In this document: positions 17,462-26,647 of the stretch, one piece after another | How the letters are laid out: the number at the start of each line of letters is the position of its first letter | Position numbering within the stretch: position 1 is the stretch's first letter | Origin: CAYXVJ01 sp050309435 | Lineage (GTDB): Bacteria; Bacillota; Clostridia; Saccharofermentanales; Fastidiosipilaceae | Length of the DNA: 64,000 nucleotides | Reading direction: 5' to 3' | Assembly (NCBI GenBank): GCA_050309435.1 | Contig: JBNRMJ010000011.1 | Location: 124,001 to 188,000, forward strand | Notes under the pieces: model-generated | The model's input: the letters and a program-made list of their open reading frames with translations, nothing else | Database searches by the model: none | What the model was told of the DNA's origin: nothing | Program-made: the position numbers and the translations under genes

Positions 17462-18856
17462 TTAATAGGCCTTGATATCAAAACTAAATCTGACCAGATC
17501 ACGCGCTTCGGTTATATCCCGAATCACTCCTTCTGCCAGCATCTGAGACAACACATTACCGATCACCGTCGCTTCGGTAGGACCTGCGAATACAGGCAAC
17601 TTGCAAATCTCTGCCGTGAGTTCGTTGAGGTAACCGTTCATAGAACCTCCGCCAACGATATTGATACTGCTGTACTGCTTACCGGTGATGGCCTCGAGCC
17701 GTTTAATCGTCTCCGCATAGAACACGGCCAGACTGCGATAAACACAGGATAAAAGCTCTCCCGTCGTGGCAGGAACCGCCTGACCGGTTTCGAGGCATAC
17801 GGTTTTCACTGCATCGATCATGCTTTCCGGAGCCATGAAACGAGCATCGTTTACATCCACGATGCTGTTAAATCCGGCGGCCCGACGTGCGGCTGCCTCC
17901 ATTTCGGCATAAGAGGGCTTGGGATCAAGTTCTCGTCTGATGCTTTGGATCATCCACATACCCATGATATTTTTCAGGAAACGATAACGCCGGCCGTACG
18001 CTCCTTCATTGGTAAACTGAGCTGCTTCGGCCGCATCTGTAAGTATAGGTTCGACTGTTTCGATCCCCAGCAGGCTCCATGTTCCGCTCGATAAATAAAT
18101 CGCTTGTTCGTCTCTTGCGGGAACAGCCAGATAAGCACTGGCCGTGTCATGAGTCGGAGGCAAGATGACTTTGCAATCGAAGCCAACTTCTTCCCGAACA
18201 GACGGCAAGAGATTTCCCACCAGGTAACCGGGTTCTTCAATTCTCGTAAAAATATGGCGCGGATAACCCAGTAAATCGATCAACGGCCAGTCCCAGTCGC
18301 GACTATGCACATCAAGAAGAGCGCTAGTACTGGCGTGCGTGTATTCGTTAATGGCATTCCCGGTTAAACGATAGTTAAAATAAGATGGCATGAGCAGTAA
18401 GCGATCTGCCTTCCCGAGAAGATCCGGACGCAAAAGCATGTCCGCCTTTAACTGGTAAATCGTATTAAAGGGCAACTTTTGAATACCACCTCTTTTATAC
18501 AAATCACGTTCGCTGATTATCTGATGTACCTGAACATCCATTCCACGGGTTCGTAGATCTCTGTAATGATAAGCCTCGGACAAAGGCTTGCCCGACTCGT
18601 CCAGTAAAACATAATCCACACCCCAGGTATCAATACCCAGACTAACGGGAATCTTACCGGCGTTCTTGCATGCTCTCAGACCGCTAATGATATCGCTTAA
18701 GAGCTGTTCGGTATCCCAGTACATGGAACCGTCCCGTTCCAGGATACGATTTTCGAAACGATAGACTTCTTCGGTCTTGAGGACTCCGTTGTCGAGATAA
18801 GATAATATGTGCCTGCCGCTGGAAGCGCCAATATCAATTGCCAGATAATACTGCAT
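17462..18856 (-). CDS. rhaB: Rhamnulokinase
   Basis: Phosphorylates L-rhamnulose with ATP; FGGY carbohydrate kinase family, 464 residues. The N-terminal LAIDIGASSGRH phosphate loop and C-terminal NIVGGGSMNGYLNEL adenosine motif are clear, as is LGIDTWGVDYVLLD. First gene of the rha operon. The RBS (GAAG) is weak. No RhaR/RhaS-type regulator or rhamnose transporter is adjacent, so control may come from elsewhere. Confidence 0.96.
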   Translation of the reverse strand: MQYYLAIDIGASSGRHILSYLDNGVLKTEEVYRFENRILERDGSMYWDTEQLLSDIISGLRACKNAGKIPVSLGIDTWGVDYVLLDESGKPLSEAYHYRDLRTRGMDVQVHQIISERDLYKRGGIQKLPFNTIYQLKADMLLRPDLLGKADRLLLMPSYFNYRLTGNAINEYTHASTSALLDVHSRDWDWPLIDLLGYPRHIFTRIEEPGYLVGNLLPSVREEVGFDCKVILPPTHDTASAYLAVPARDEQAIYLSSGTWSLLGIETVEPILTDAAEAAQFTNEGAYGRRYRFLKNIMGMWMIQSIRRELDPKPSYAEMEAAARRAAGFNSIVDVNDARFMAPESMIDAVKTVCLETGQAVPATTGELLSCVYRSLAVFYAETIKRLEAITGKQYSSINIVGGGSMNGYLNELTAEICKLPVFAGPTEATVIGNVLSQMLAEGVIRDITEARDLVRFSFDIKAY

Positions 18857-18891
18857 AGTTCTTCACTTTCATAATCATTGACATGTTAATC

Positions 18892-18922
18892 GGATCTGAT
18901 CCTAGATGAAAATATCATAGCA
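18892..18922 (-). promoter_or_regulatory. Possible rha promoter and short palindrome
   Basis: Minus strand extended -10 TGCTATGAT (-10 hexamer 18919-18914) without a clear -35, followed within the leader by an exact 11-base palindrome GGATCTGATCC (18892-18902) that could be an operator. Weak on its own. Confidence 0.35.
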
Positions 18923-18976
18923 TGAGCAGGCCTTTTAGGGGTAAAGTTTATGAATAAAACGTTATTCTAACTAAAG

Positions 18977-19007
18977 AAAAAAGGGCTTGTCTTAAACAAA
19001 CCCTTTT
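18977..19007 (-). terminator. Terminator of rpsT
   Basis: Minus strand AAAAGGGTTTGT pairs with ACAAGCCCTTTT (one G-T) and ends in a T run (19007-18977), downstream of the rpsT stop. Confidence 0.8.
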
Positions 19008-19041
19008 GAATCAATTATATTCAATACTATGAAAGTCAGAC

Positions 19042-19308
19042 TTAAGCCTTCTTACTCTCATTAAGCGCACGAGCCAGAGCTGACTGGCGACGGGCAGCAG
19101 TATTCTTATGCAGACGACCATGAGCGGCGGCCTGATCAATCTTCTTCTGAGTATCTCTAGCGAGCTTCTCGGCACCTTCGGCACCTTCTGCGATAGCTAA
19201 AGTGGCCTTCTTGATCTGATTACGGATCTCCGACTTCTTAGCACGGTTAGCTTCTGTCTTCTTAGCTGTGACCTTAACTCTCTTAATAGCAGATTTGATA
19301 TTTGGCAT
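19042..19308 (-). CDS. rpsT: 30S ribosomal protein S20
   Basis: 88 residues starting MPNIKSAIKRV, very basic, three-helix bS20 that binds 16S rRNA. AGGAGGTGAG lies just before the chosen ATG, so the three-codon-longer frame is rejected. It is monocistronic with its own terminator. The leader holds a 5-bp hairpin CGGTT-ATC-AACCG at 19357-19369, possibly relevant to feedback control (inference). Confidence 0.98.
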   Translation of the reverse strand: MPNIKSAIKRVKVTAKKTEANRAKKSEIRNQIKKATLAIAEGAEGAEKLARDTQKKIDQAAAHGRLHKNTAARRQSALARALNESKKA

Positions 19309-19503
19309 TTTTCTCACCTCCTGTACTGCATAATCTCAACAAATGTACGTGATAAACGGTTATCAACCGCAACTTCGTCAAACGCTAAACAATAATAACA
19401 TAGAGACAAGTCAAAAGCAAGATCTCAAATACACGTCTCTATGCGCATGATGAACCGGTCTTCACTTTGATTTTGATACAAAAAGAAGAGCCGGATAGGA
19501 TGC

Positions 19504-20907
19504 TTAGTTACTGTTGGCATTGGCGCAGAGAAGATATAGTGTCGTGACACCGCATGCCGTGGCCCCCTTACTCTGAAAAGCAAAGAGTGGCGCAGACATC
19601 CAGGATGTCGCGGCGATATCCAGGTGAACCCAAGGCGTATCTTCGGCGAAACGTCCGATAAAGAGACCTCCTGTAATGGCCCCTGCATAGCTCTCCCCGA
19701 TATTCTTCACATCAGCAATACTGCTGTCGAGCATCTTGTGATACTCGGGATAATCAGGTAACAGATGGAAGCGCTCGCCGCTGATTGTCGAGGCTTTTTT
19801 TACTTTTGCCCACCAATCCTTATTATTGGACACAACACCGGTCACGCCGTTACCCAACGCTGCTCCAACCGCTCCGGTCAAAGTCGCGATATCAATCAGT
19901 CGACTCACTTTTTCGTCCTTACGAATATAGCTGACGGCATCGGCCAGAATTAAACGGCCTTCTGCATCGGTGTTGAGTACTTCGACTGTTTTTCCCGAGT
20001 AAGATCTATAGACATCGCCCGGAACCATAGCGCTTTCGGATACTCTGTTTTCGCAGATCGGGATGACGGCAATCACATTGGTCTCGACTTTATTCTTAGC
20101 CAGGGCATACATAACCGCAGCTACCGAAGCGCCGCCGGCCATATCGCTCTTCATGCCCATCATAGAAGCGCCGGGCTTCAGTGAATATCCACCGCTGTCA
20201 AAAGCGACTCCTTTTCCGACCAGACCGAGCGTTTCCTTCTCGCTGCCCAATGGCAAATAGCGCAAAACCAGCAGACAGGGTTTATAGGCACTGCTGTCTC
20301 CGATCAGGAACAAGCCGTTCATACCCATTTCTTTCAAACGGTCGGCAGAGATGGTTTCGCACTCGACGCCTAGCGGCTCCAGTGTCCCTGTTATGTGCCG
20401 TGCCATGTCTTCCGGATGAAGGAGGTTCGAAGGCATGTTGGTCATATCTCTGGCCATTACTATGCCTTCTGCCAGTGTCACGGCTTCGTCCATTCTCGAT
20501 TTGGCATCTTCCTCGCTAAAACTTTCCGGCAAGAGAAGGTTGATGTTAATTTCACGTTTGTCTTCTTTTTTAAGGGTAAAGTTATAGCTTCCGAGTACGA
20601 GTCCCAGGACAGCATTACGAATGCCATCAGAACCTTGAGCATCCAGAACGGGAGCCAGATCAATATCAAAAGCATCGACTTTATGTTTATGAAGCGTGGC
20701 GGCTGCTGTTGCGTACACTTCCTGCCACTGAAGAACAGGTAAGTCTTTATCGCCAAGCCCGACCAGAAGCTTTAGCTTGTCATTCTCGGAAATAAAGAAA
20801 GTCTCAAGAAAATCTCCCGAGAAACCCGGCCGGGCCTTATTCTTATCTAGTATCAGTACAGTTGCGTTTGATGCGGTATCGTTTAGCTTAAATGAATGTT
20901 TGATCAT
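19504..20907 (-). CDS. pepA: Leucyl aminopeptidase, M17 family
   Basis: Cytosolic di-metal aminopeptidase removing N-terminal residues from peptides. 467 residues from ATG 20907 (MIKHSFKLND). The C-terminal catalytic half has VGKGVAFDSGGYSLKP with metal-binding Lys/Asp, SDMAGGASV, and the M17 signature NTDAEGRLILADA. GAGGT stands 9 bases before the ATG. It transcribes away from the RNase J gene, and the two share the 553-base intergenic region. Named pepA by family; specificity is untested. Confidence 0.95.
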   Translation of the reverse strand: MIKHSFKLNDTASNATVLILDKNKARPGFSGDFLETFFISENDKLKLLVGLGDKDLPVLQWQEVYATAAATLHKHKVDAFDIDLAPVLDAQGSDGIRNAVLGLVLGSYNFTLKKEDKREININLLLPESFSEEDAKSRMDEAVTLAEGIVMARDMTNMPSNLLHPEDMARHITGTLEPLGVECETISADRLKEMGMNGLFLIGDSSAYKPCLLVLRYLPLGSEKETLGLVGKGVAFDSGGYSLKPGASMMGMKSDMAGGASVAAVMYALAKNKVETNVIAVIPICENRVSESAMVPGDVYRSYSGKTVEVLNTDAEGRLILADAVSYIRKDEKVSRLIDIATLTGAVGAALGNGVTGVVSNNKDWWAKVKKASTISGERFHLLPDYPEYHKMLDSSIADVKNIGESYAGAITGGLFIGRFAEDTPWVHLDIAATSWMSAPLFAFQSKGATACGVTTLYLLCANANSN

Positions 20908-21111
20908 AATTACTTTACCTCTTAGCGATTGCATGTGACGATCGATTATTTGATCACTATTATCTCATGATTGTCTTACGAAAGCGACAACTGTGCATCT
21001 ATCCAATTTGTGCCGCAAGTACTTGTTAATAATGTCAAAATAAAGTACGATACTTGAAGAACAAGATTTTCTCACCTTTGAAGATTGAATACTGCGTATT
21101 ATATGAGCAAT

Positions 21112-21460
21112 TTCTTCGCAATAAAGGTGTTAGAATATATGTAACAGGCTATGTAAATATAGTATGGACGGACAACTCTTCCGGAGAAACATGACATCCG
21201 CGCATCTCACGGCGTTTGATGATTGGCTCGAAGCAGTTCTCCCGCCCCTCTAATATACCGGCTAATGCAGACAGTTGAGTCGCATGCCGGTGTTCTTTTA
21301 GAGTAGTCTCGCTTGCTGCAGGATATGCTGAATCCGATGCGAGTATATAGAGCTTACTATCATGCATGCCATCAAAAACCGGGTATAAACCCGCACAGAC
21401 AGGAAATTCGGACGCCGCGAAGACGGCTTAATTTCCTGTGTCTGATAAACGGAGGAAAAT
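21112..21460 (+). promoter_or_regulatory. Long structured 5' leader of the RNase J gene
   Basis: The 553 bases between pepA and the RNase J gene lack a credible ORF. A possible promoter is TTGAAG (21078-21083), 16 bases, TATATG (21100-21105). Downstream are four hairpins: ACCGGC(TA)ATGC with GCATGCCGGT (21257-21291); CTCGC/GCGAG with inner GGAT/ATCC (21308-21343); CGGGT-ATAA-ACCCG (21380-21393); and ACAGGAAATT with AATTTCCTGT (21399-21439) with inner GCCG/CGGC, ending just before the RBS. The first hairpin is followed by GTTCTTTTA and may partly terminate. No T-box, tmRNA or 6S RNA consensus was recognised. Confidence 0.5.
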
Positions 21461-23707
21461 ATGACAAAAAACGACAACAACGACCGTAATTCAAACGGTC
21501 GTAATCAGAAAGATCCCAGGAAAAAAGATGAGATCTTTATCCCGAGACCTTTACCTGATTTTCAGGTAGGTGATTCGGAGGCCCCGCAGGCGAAACGTAA
21601 AAAAACCTCTGACGGGACTAACAAACCTGCACGCACGCAGCGCTCCCGCCGTCCGTCCGGTAAAGACAATGCGCAAGCCAAGGAAGAAACGAAGCAGAGC
21701 AGCCCTTCTCGCAGCCGTTCGCATTCTTCCGCCAAGAGCTCTGAAGCGAAGCCTGCCTCGAAAGCCAAATCCCAAAGTAGCGAGCAAAAAGCGAAGAAAG
21801 CCGGTCAGAATCCCGAGAATGCCGGTCGCGCGCCTTTCACGGCCGGTCGCGCGCCTTTCACGGCCGGTCGCAGCAACAAACGCCGTAAAAGCGGTACCAG
21901 ACGCGCCGAAGTCGGTGTGGACGGCACTTTGCGTCCTTTGCCCCATGTATCGCCCCAATTTAATCTGGATCATCTGAAGACGCTTGGCCGACATGGCGAC
22001 ATGATCTCGCTGAGAACCAAAACAAAGCCCAAAACCGGCCAGAACACACTGAAAGTGATTCCCCTGGGCGGCTTCAGCGAAATAGGCAAGAACATGACGG
22101 TTTACGAATACGGTAACGACATGATTATCGTTGACGTGGGCGTGGCATTCCCCGAAGAATACCAGCCGGGCATCGATTCTGTCATTCCGGACATGAGCTA
22201 CGTCTTCCAGAATAAGCATAAACTGCGTGCGGTCTTTTTGACCCATGGTCACGAGGACCATATCGGTTCGATCTCCTGGTTGCTAAAAGAGGTGGATGTT
22301 CCGGTTTACGGTCTGCCCATGGCGATCGAACTGGTTCGCTACAAACTGGTGGATAAAGGCGTTCGCGGTCGGGACAAACTACTTCACACGGCCAAGCTTG
22401 GCTATGCCAACGCCGTAAAAGCGGGCGTGTTTAAAGTCGAGTTCATCAATGTCAACCACTCCATCGCCGACGCCGCCGCACTGGCACTTCATACGCCGGC
22501 CGGTATCGCGATTCATTCCGGTGACTTTAAGGTTGACTATACCCCTATCCACGGTGCCCCCATCGATGTCGGCCGCTTCGCTGAGTTAGGCAGACAAGGC
22601 GTCCTGTTGTTCATGTGCGAAAGCACGAACATCGAGCATGAGGGTTTCTCTCCTTCGGAAAAAGTTGTCGGAGACATATTCGCCTCGTACTTCGAGAATG
22701 CCAAAGGACGCATTATCGCAGCCACCTTTGCCTCTAATGTATCGCGCGTACAGCAATTGATCTCGGCAGCCGAACGCCAAAACCGTAAAGTCGCACTGGT
22801 TGGTCGCAGTATGTTGAACGTCTTTCGCGCCGCAAGTCAGTTGGGCTACATTAAGATAAAGGCTGATACGCTGATCGACATCAGTCAGGCCAACCGTTAT
22901 CCAGACAATCAGGTCGCGATCATCACGACGGGCAGTCAGGGCGAATCGATGTCTGCGCTAACGAGAATGGCCTATTCCGAACATCGCAATATCGAGATTA
23001 AACCCGGTGATACCGTAATCATCTCGGCTACACCGATTCCGGGGAACGAGAAATCGATCTACCGTGTCATCAACGAGCTCTACAAGCGTCAGGCTACGGT
23101 TATTTACTCTGCCAACGCCGAAGTTCACGTCTCGGGTCATGCCTACCGCGGCGAAATCGAGTTGCTTCATCAGCTGATTCGTCCGAAGTACTTCATCCCG
23201 GGTCACGGCGAATATCGCCACATGGCCATCCATACCGAAGTTGCAAACAAGCTCGGCCAGTCATGGGACAGTATGTATATCCTGAACAACGGCGATATTT
23301 TCGAGTGCACGAAGGATTCGGCTCGTATCGCGGGTTATACAAACGCAGGAGCCATCATGATCGATGGATCGCCCAGCGGAACGGTTGACCATGAGATTTT
23401 GGATCAGCGTCGCAGTCTCTCTGATGACGGCGTGGTCTCGGTTTCTATCGCCGTTGATAAGAAACGTAATGCTCTGGCAGGTTCGCCTGTCATTCAAACC
23501 CGCGGTTTCATTTATGAATCCGATACAGAAGGCCTGGAACGCGAATGTATCCGCAGGATCAATAATTTCGTTACCAAATCCGAGAACAGCAAGCAGCCAC
23601 TTGATCAGATGCTGAGCTCCAACGCTCTTCGGGATCAAATCCAGGGAATGCTTTACACGAAGACGATGCGTCGTCCTGTCCTTCTTCTTTCTGTGATTAC
23701 AATCTGA
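21461..23707 (+). CDS. rnj: Ribonuclease J with long basic disordered N-terminal extension
   Basis: Metallo-beta-lactamase/beta-CASP ribonuclease (endo- and 5'-3' exonuclease) central to RNA decay in Gram-positives. The 748-residue protein has about 195 extra N-terminal residues, rich in Lys, Arg, Ser, Ala, Pro, with an exact tandem AGRAPFT heptapeptide; typical RNase J is about 555 residues. The catalytic core starts near 200 (KVIPLGGFSEIGKNM) and includes LTHGHEDHIG near 260 and the C-terminal FIPGHGEYRH. GGAGG lies 6 bases before the ATG. Such extensions may bind RNA or tether partners (inference). A long structured leader precedes it and a strong terminator follows. Confidence 0.95.
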   Translation: MTKNDNNDRNSNGRNQKDPRKKDEIFIPRPLPDFQVGDSEAPQAKRKKTSDGTNKPARTQRSRRPSGKDNAQAKEETKQSSPSRSRSHSSAKSSEAKPASKAKSQSSEQKAKKAGQNPENAGRAPFTAGRAPFTAGRSNKRRKSGTRRAEVGVDGTLRPLPHVSPQFNLDHLKTLGRHGDMISLRTKTKPKTGQNTLKVIPLGGFSEIGKNMTVYEYGNDMIIVDVGVAFPEEYQPGIDSVIPDMSYVFQNKHKLRAVFLTHGHEDHIGSISWLLKEVDVPVYGLPMAIELVRYKLVDKGVRGRDKLLHTAKLGYANAVKAGVFKVEFINVNHSIADAAALALHTPAGIAIHSGDFKVDYTPIHGAPIDVGRFAELGRQGVLLFMCESTNIEHEGFSPSEKVVGDIFASYFENAKGRIIAATFASNVSRVQQLISAAERQNRKVALVGRSMLNVFRAASQLGYIKIKADTLIDISQANRYPDNQVAIITTGSQGESMSALTRMAYSEHRNIEIKPGDTVIISATPIPGNEKSIYRVINELYKRQATVIYSANAEVHVSGHAYRGEIELLHQLIRPKYFIPGHGEYRHMAIHTEVANKLGQSWDSMYILNNGDIFECTKDSARIAGYTNAGAIMIDGSPSGTVDHEILDQRRSLSDDGVVSVSIAVDKKRNALAGSPVIQTRGFIYESDTEGLERECIRRINNFVTKSENSKQPLDQMLSSNALRDQIQGMLYTKTMRRPVLLLSVITI
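21821..21871 (+). repeat. Exact 21-bp tandem duplication inside the RNase J gene
   Basis: Two identical 21-base units at 21821-21841 and 21842-21862 plus 9 bases of a third; in frame, encoding AGRAPFT twice then AGR. Confidence 0.95.
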
Positions 23708-23728
23708 AGTTAATGAGAATCAACTCCC

Positions 23729-23766
23729 AAAAGGTCGGAAAGCCTCACCAGGCATTCCGACCTTTT
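23729..23766 (+). terminator. Terminator of the RNase J gene
   Basis: AAAAGGTCGGAA (23729-23740) pairs with TTCCGACCTTTT (23755-23766), loop with extra GCC/GGC pairs, followed by a T run; may also serve the convergent proS. Confidence 0.85.
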
Positions 23767-23838
23767 TCTTACCATTCGGACTTAACAAAGAGCGGCCGGC
23801 ATCTACTGCCGACCGTTTTAATGTCGTCTATGATTAAC

Positions 23839-25530
23839 TCAGGCGAAAACAGATTTTACATACTCAGGCAGTGCAGCGACTTCCACCAGCTCGACGGCAT
23901 CTGTTCCGTTGATCTTTACTTCTACCTTACCGTCCTTGATATCTCGGCCGATTGTCACTCGCAGATAGGCTCCGATAAGTTCCATGTCGTTAAACTTAAT
24001 ACCGGCTCGTTCGTCGCGATCATCCAGCAGAACATCGTAACCGGCCTGCCTCAAGCTCTCGTAAAGAGTTTCGGCCGCCTGCATCTGTTCTTCGTTTTTG
24101 ACATTGATCGGTATCAGGGCTACCTGGATAGGAGCAATGTTTTTGGGCCAGATAATACCCTTCTCGCTGTGATTTTGTTCCACGATTGCAGCCAGACAAC
24201 GGCCCGGACCGATACCGTAGGAACCCATCACAACCGGTTTCAACTCGTTGTTGGCATCCGCATAGAAGAGATCCATGGCTTTGGCATACTTATCGCCAAG
24301 CTTGAAGGTATTGCCGATTTCAATACCCCGCTTAAAGCTGACAGGACCGGCCCCGTTTTCGCAGATGTCTCCTTCCACAATCTGACGGACATCGGCTACT
24401 TTGGCCACGGTGAAATCTTCCACGTTAACATTGATGATATGCTTGTCTTTCGCATTGGCGCCGACCGTAAAATTAGCCAGTAGGGAAACTTCCTGATCCA
24501 TGATCACAGGTATATTCAAACCAATGGGACCTGCGAAACCGACAGGTGCATTCGTCACGTCTTCGACTACCGTCGGGGGAGCCATCTCGATTTCGCTCTT
24601 ACCAAGCAACTTCAGCGCTTTGGTTTCATTTAGTTCATGATCGCCGCGAAGCAAGAAAGCATAAGGCTCGTTATCTACCAAGTAAATCAAGGTCTTCACG
24701 AACTGCGTTTTATCCTGACCCAGGAAAGCAGACACTTCATCAATGGTCTTGGCATTCGGTGTATCGACTGTCTCTTTTGATAAATGTTCGGCCTCGGACT
24801 TCGTGCCGGAAGGTATGCATTTGGCTACTTCCAGATTGGCTGCGTAGCCCGATTCCTCGTGAACAACCAGGATATCTTCTCCGATCGGGCTCAGGGCCTG
24901 GAACTCTTCAGAGAGCAATCCGCCCATGACCCCCGTATCGGCGCGAACAATGACATATTCGATACCCATGCGGTCAAAGGCACGTTTATAAGCATTAAAC
25001 ATCGCCTGATATGAGACGTCCAGACCCTCTAGATCGGTATCGAAGGTGTAAGCATCTTTCATCGTAAATTCGCGGACACGAATCAAGCCGAAACGAGGAC
25101 GCGGTTCGTCACGGAATTTGGTCTGGAACTGATAGAGGCTGACCGGCATGTCTTTATAAGAGCGAACCATCATCTTCGCACCGGCGGCGAAAAGCTCTTC
25201 GTGTGTAGGTCCCAGTACGAAAGGTCTGTTAAAACGATCCTTCAAAGAGAACATGCTGCTGCCAAAAGACTCTCGCCGACCGGAACTGATGTACACATCC
25301 TCGGGAATTAAGGCAGGCATCGATACTTCCTGACTGCCAATGGCATTCATTTCTTCCCGGATGATCTTCTCGACCTTGTTCATCGCCTTCAGACCAAGCG
25401 GCATTAACATATATACACCGGACGATGATTTCTTGATCATACCGGCACGCACCAGCAGATTGCCGCTGGCAGAATCTTCGTCTTTTACATCTTCGCGAAG
25501 CGTATAAAAAAAGGCCTTGCTTAACCTCAT
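23839..25530 (-). CDS. proS: Prolyl-tRNA synthetase (bacterial type)
   Basis: Class II synthetase charging tRNA-Pro, 563 residues, the bacterial form with an editing (INS) domain inserted between motifs 2 and 3 (roughly residues 225-400) that clears Ala-tRNA-Pro. Visible are motif 2 TKFRDEPRPRFGLIRVREF, the motif 3 region GSYGIGPGR, and the C-terminal anticodon-binding domain. No T-box leader precedes it. Confidence 0.97.
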   Translation of the reverse strand: MRLSKAFFYTLREDVKDEDSASGNLLVRAGMIKKSSSGVYMLMPLGLKAMNKVEKIIREEMNAIGSQEVSMPALIPEDVYISSGRRESFGSSMFSLKDRFNRPFVLGPTHEELFAAGAKMMVRSYKDMPVSLYQFQTKFRDEPRPRFGLIRVREFTMKDAYTFDTDLEGLDVSYQAMFNAYKRAFDRMGIEYVIVRADTGVMGGLLSEEFQALSPIGEDILVVHEESGYAANLEVAKCIPSGTKSEAEHLSKETVDTPNAKTIDEVSAFLGQDKTQFVKTLIYLVDNEPYAFLLRGDHELNETKALKLLGKSEIEMAPPTVVEDVTNAPVGFAGPIGLNIPVIMDQEVSLLANFTVGANAKDKHIINVNVEDFTVAKVADVRQIVEGDICENGAGPVSFKRGIEIGNTFKLGDKYAKAMDLFYADANNELKPVVMGSYGIGPGRCLAAIVEQNHSEKGIIWPKNIAPIQVALIPINVKNEEQMQAAETLYESLRQAGYDVLLDDRDERAGIKFNDMELIGAYLRVTIGRDIKDGKVEVKINGTDAVELVEVAALPEYVKSVFA

Positions 25531-25613
25531 ATCTATTCCCCATTCCTTAACATTGATACATGCTATTGTAACATGATAAAGCCTTTTTTCGCAGATTTCT
25601 TTCCAAGCGAAAA

Positions 25614-25635
25614 GCTCCCCGTTTTCACGAGGAGC
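25614..25635 (-). terminator. Terminator of the FabG-like gene
   Basis: Minus strand GCTCCTCG pairs with CGGGGAGC (one G-T) around a GAAAA-type loop, followed by TTTTCGCTT. Confidence 0.65.
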
Positions 25636-25657
25636 CAGCTTATTATCTTAATGGAAC

Positions 25658-26398
25658 TTAGGGCATTACAAGTCCGCCGTTGGGCGAAACAGTCTGACCG
25701 GTCATGTAGTTGGATTTGATCAGGAACTCCAATGTTGCGGCAATTTCGGAAACCTCGCCGATCTCGCCCATGGGGATCGACTCTTTCAGTGCGGCAACCT
25801 GATCCTGGTCGACACCGCGAAGCATGTCCGTCCAGATCATGCCTGGAGCAATAGCATTGACTCTGATGCCCAGTTTTCCGTACTCCATGGCCAAAGCACG
25901 TGTCAGGCCGATAACACCGGACTTCGAAGCACAGTAATCACCTTGATAGGCGACACCCATCAGGCCGCCGACAGAAGATATATTCACGATGTTACCGGAT
26001 TTCTGCTCCACCATGTAAGGCAGAACCAAACGGGACATATGCAGGTTGCTCATCAGATTGATGTTCATGAGCCATTCGTAATCGGACGGATCCATCTCAT
26101 GGAATGCTTTATTATTGGTCACACCGGCGTTGTTAACGAGCAAGTCGATACGAGGGCCAAATGTCTCAACAGCGAAATCAACGATCTTCTTGCATCCTTC
26201 GAAGCTCGATACGTCGGCTTGAATCGTTGCCACGTTGACATTACACGAACATTTCAGTCTATCCGCAATATTGTCACAAAGCTCCTTGGAACTGTTGCTG
26301 TTGTAGTTAATGACTACGTTATAACCCAACTCTCCCAAACGGCAAACCATCGCTTCGCCGATACCTCTGGATCCACCGGTCACAATTGCTGTTTTCAT
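25658..26398 (-). CDS. Short-chain dehydrogenase, FabG-like 3-oxoacyl-ACP reductase
   Basis: NAD(P)H-dependent reductase, about 246 residues from ATG 26398. Cofactor motif TGGSRGIG (8-15), NNAG, and the catalytic Ser/Tyr-Lys set (NISSVGG and YCASK) are intact. FabG of fatty-acid synthesis is the closest role, but there are no fab neighbours and Cys-rich KCSCNV near residue 52 is unusual, so another hydroxy/keto substrate is possible. A TATAAT (26456-26451, minus strand) precedes it. Monocistronic with its own terminator. Confidence 0.85.
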   Translation of the reverse strand: MKTAIVTGGSRGIGEAMVCRLGELGYNVVINYNSNSSKELCDNIADRLKCSCNVNVATIQADVSSFEGCKKIVDFAVETFGPRIDLLVNNAGVTNNKAFHEMDPSDYEWLMNINLMSNLHMSRLVLPYMVEQKSGNIVNISSVGGLMGVAYQGDYCASKSGVIGLTRALAMEYGKLGIRVNAIAPGMIWTDMLRGVDQDQVAALKESIPMGEIGEVSEIAATLEFLIKSNYMTGQTVSPNGGLVMP

Positions 26399-26587
26399 AT
26401 CATCTGATCTCCTAAAATTTTCTTGGAACAATCTTTACTTTCTATAGATAATTATATCACGATAAAAGATAAAAAAAGAACATTTTAGGGATCTAATAAC
26501 ATTTTCAGCCTTATCTCTAAATATTGTTAATTTTGTATCTGCTTCTTAATCGAAGTGTTGTTTTTGTATCAAAATAAGGTAAAAAAT

Positions 26588-26611
26588 ATCCGGCTCCCGA
26601 AAGAGCCGGAT
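26588..26611 (-). terminator. Terminator of nrdJ
   Basis: ATCCGGCTC and GAGCCGGAT form a 9-bp stem, followed on the minus strand by ATTTTTT. Confidence 0.85.
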
Positions 26612-26647
26612 CACTAATATCAGTTCTGTTTATGCCTGATACGCTGA

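Noticed and set aside
21150..21300. 6S RNA or tmRNA in the RNase J leader
   Set aside because: No tRNA-like ends, tag reading frame or long 6S closing stem with a central bubble.
21551..22261. 236-codon minus-strand frame opposite the RNase J arm
   Set aside because: Shadow of the GC-rich basic arm; repeated residues merely mirror the 21-base duplication.
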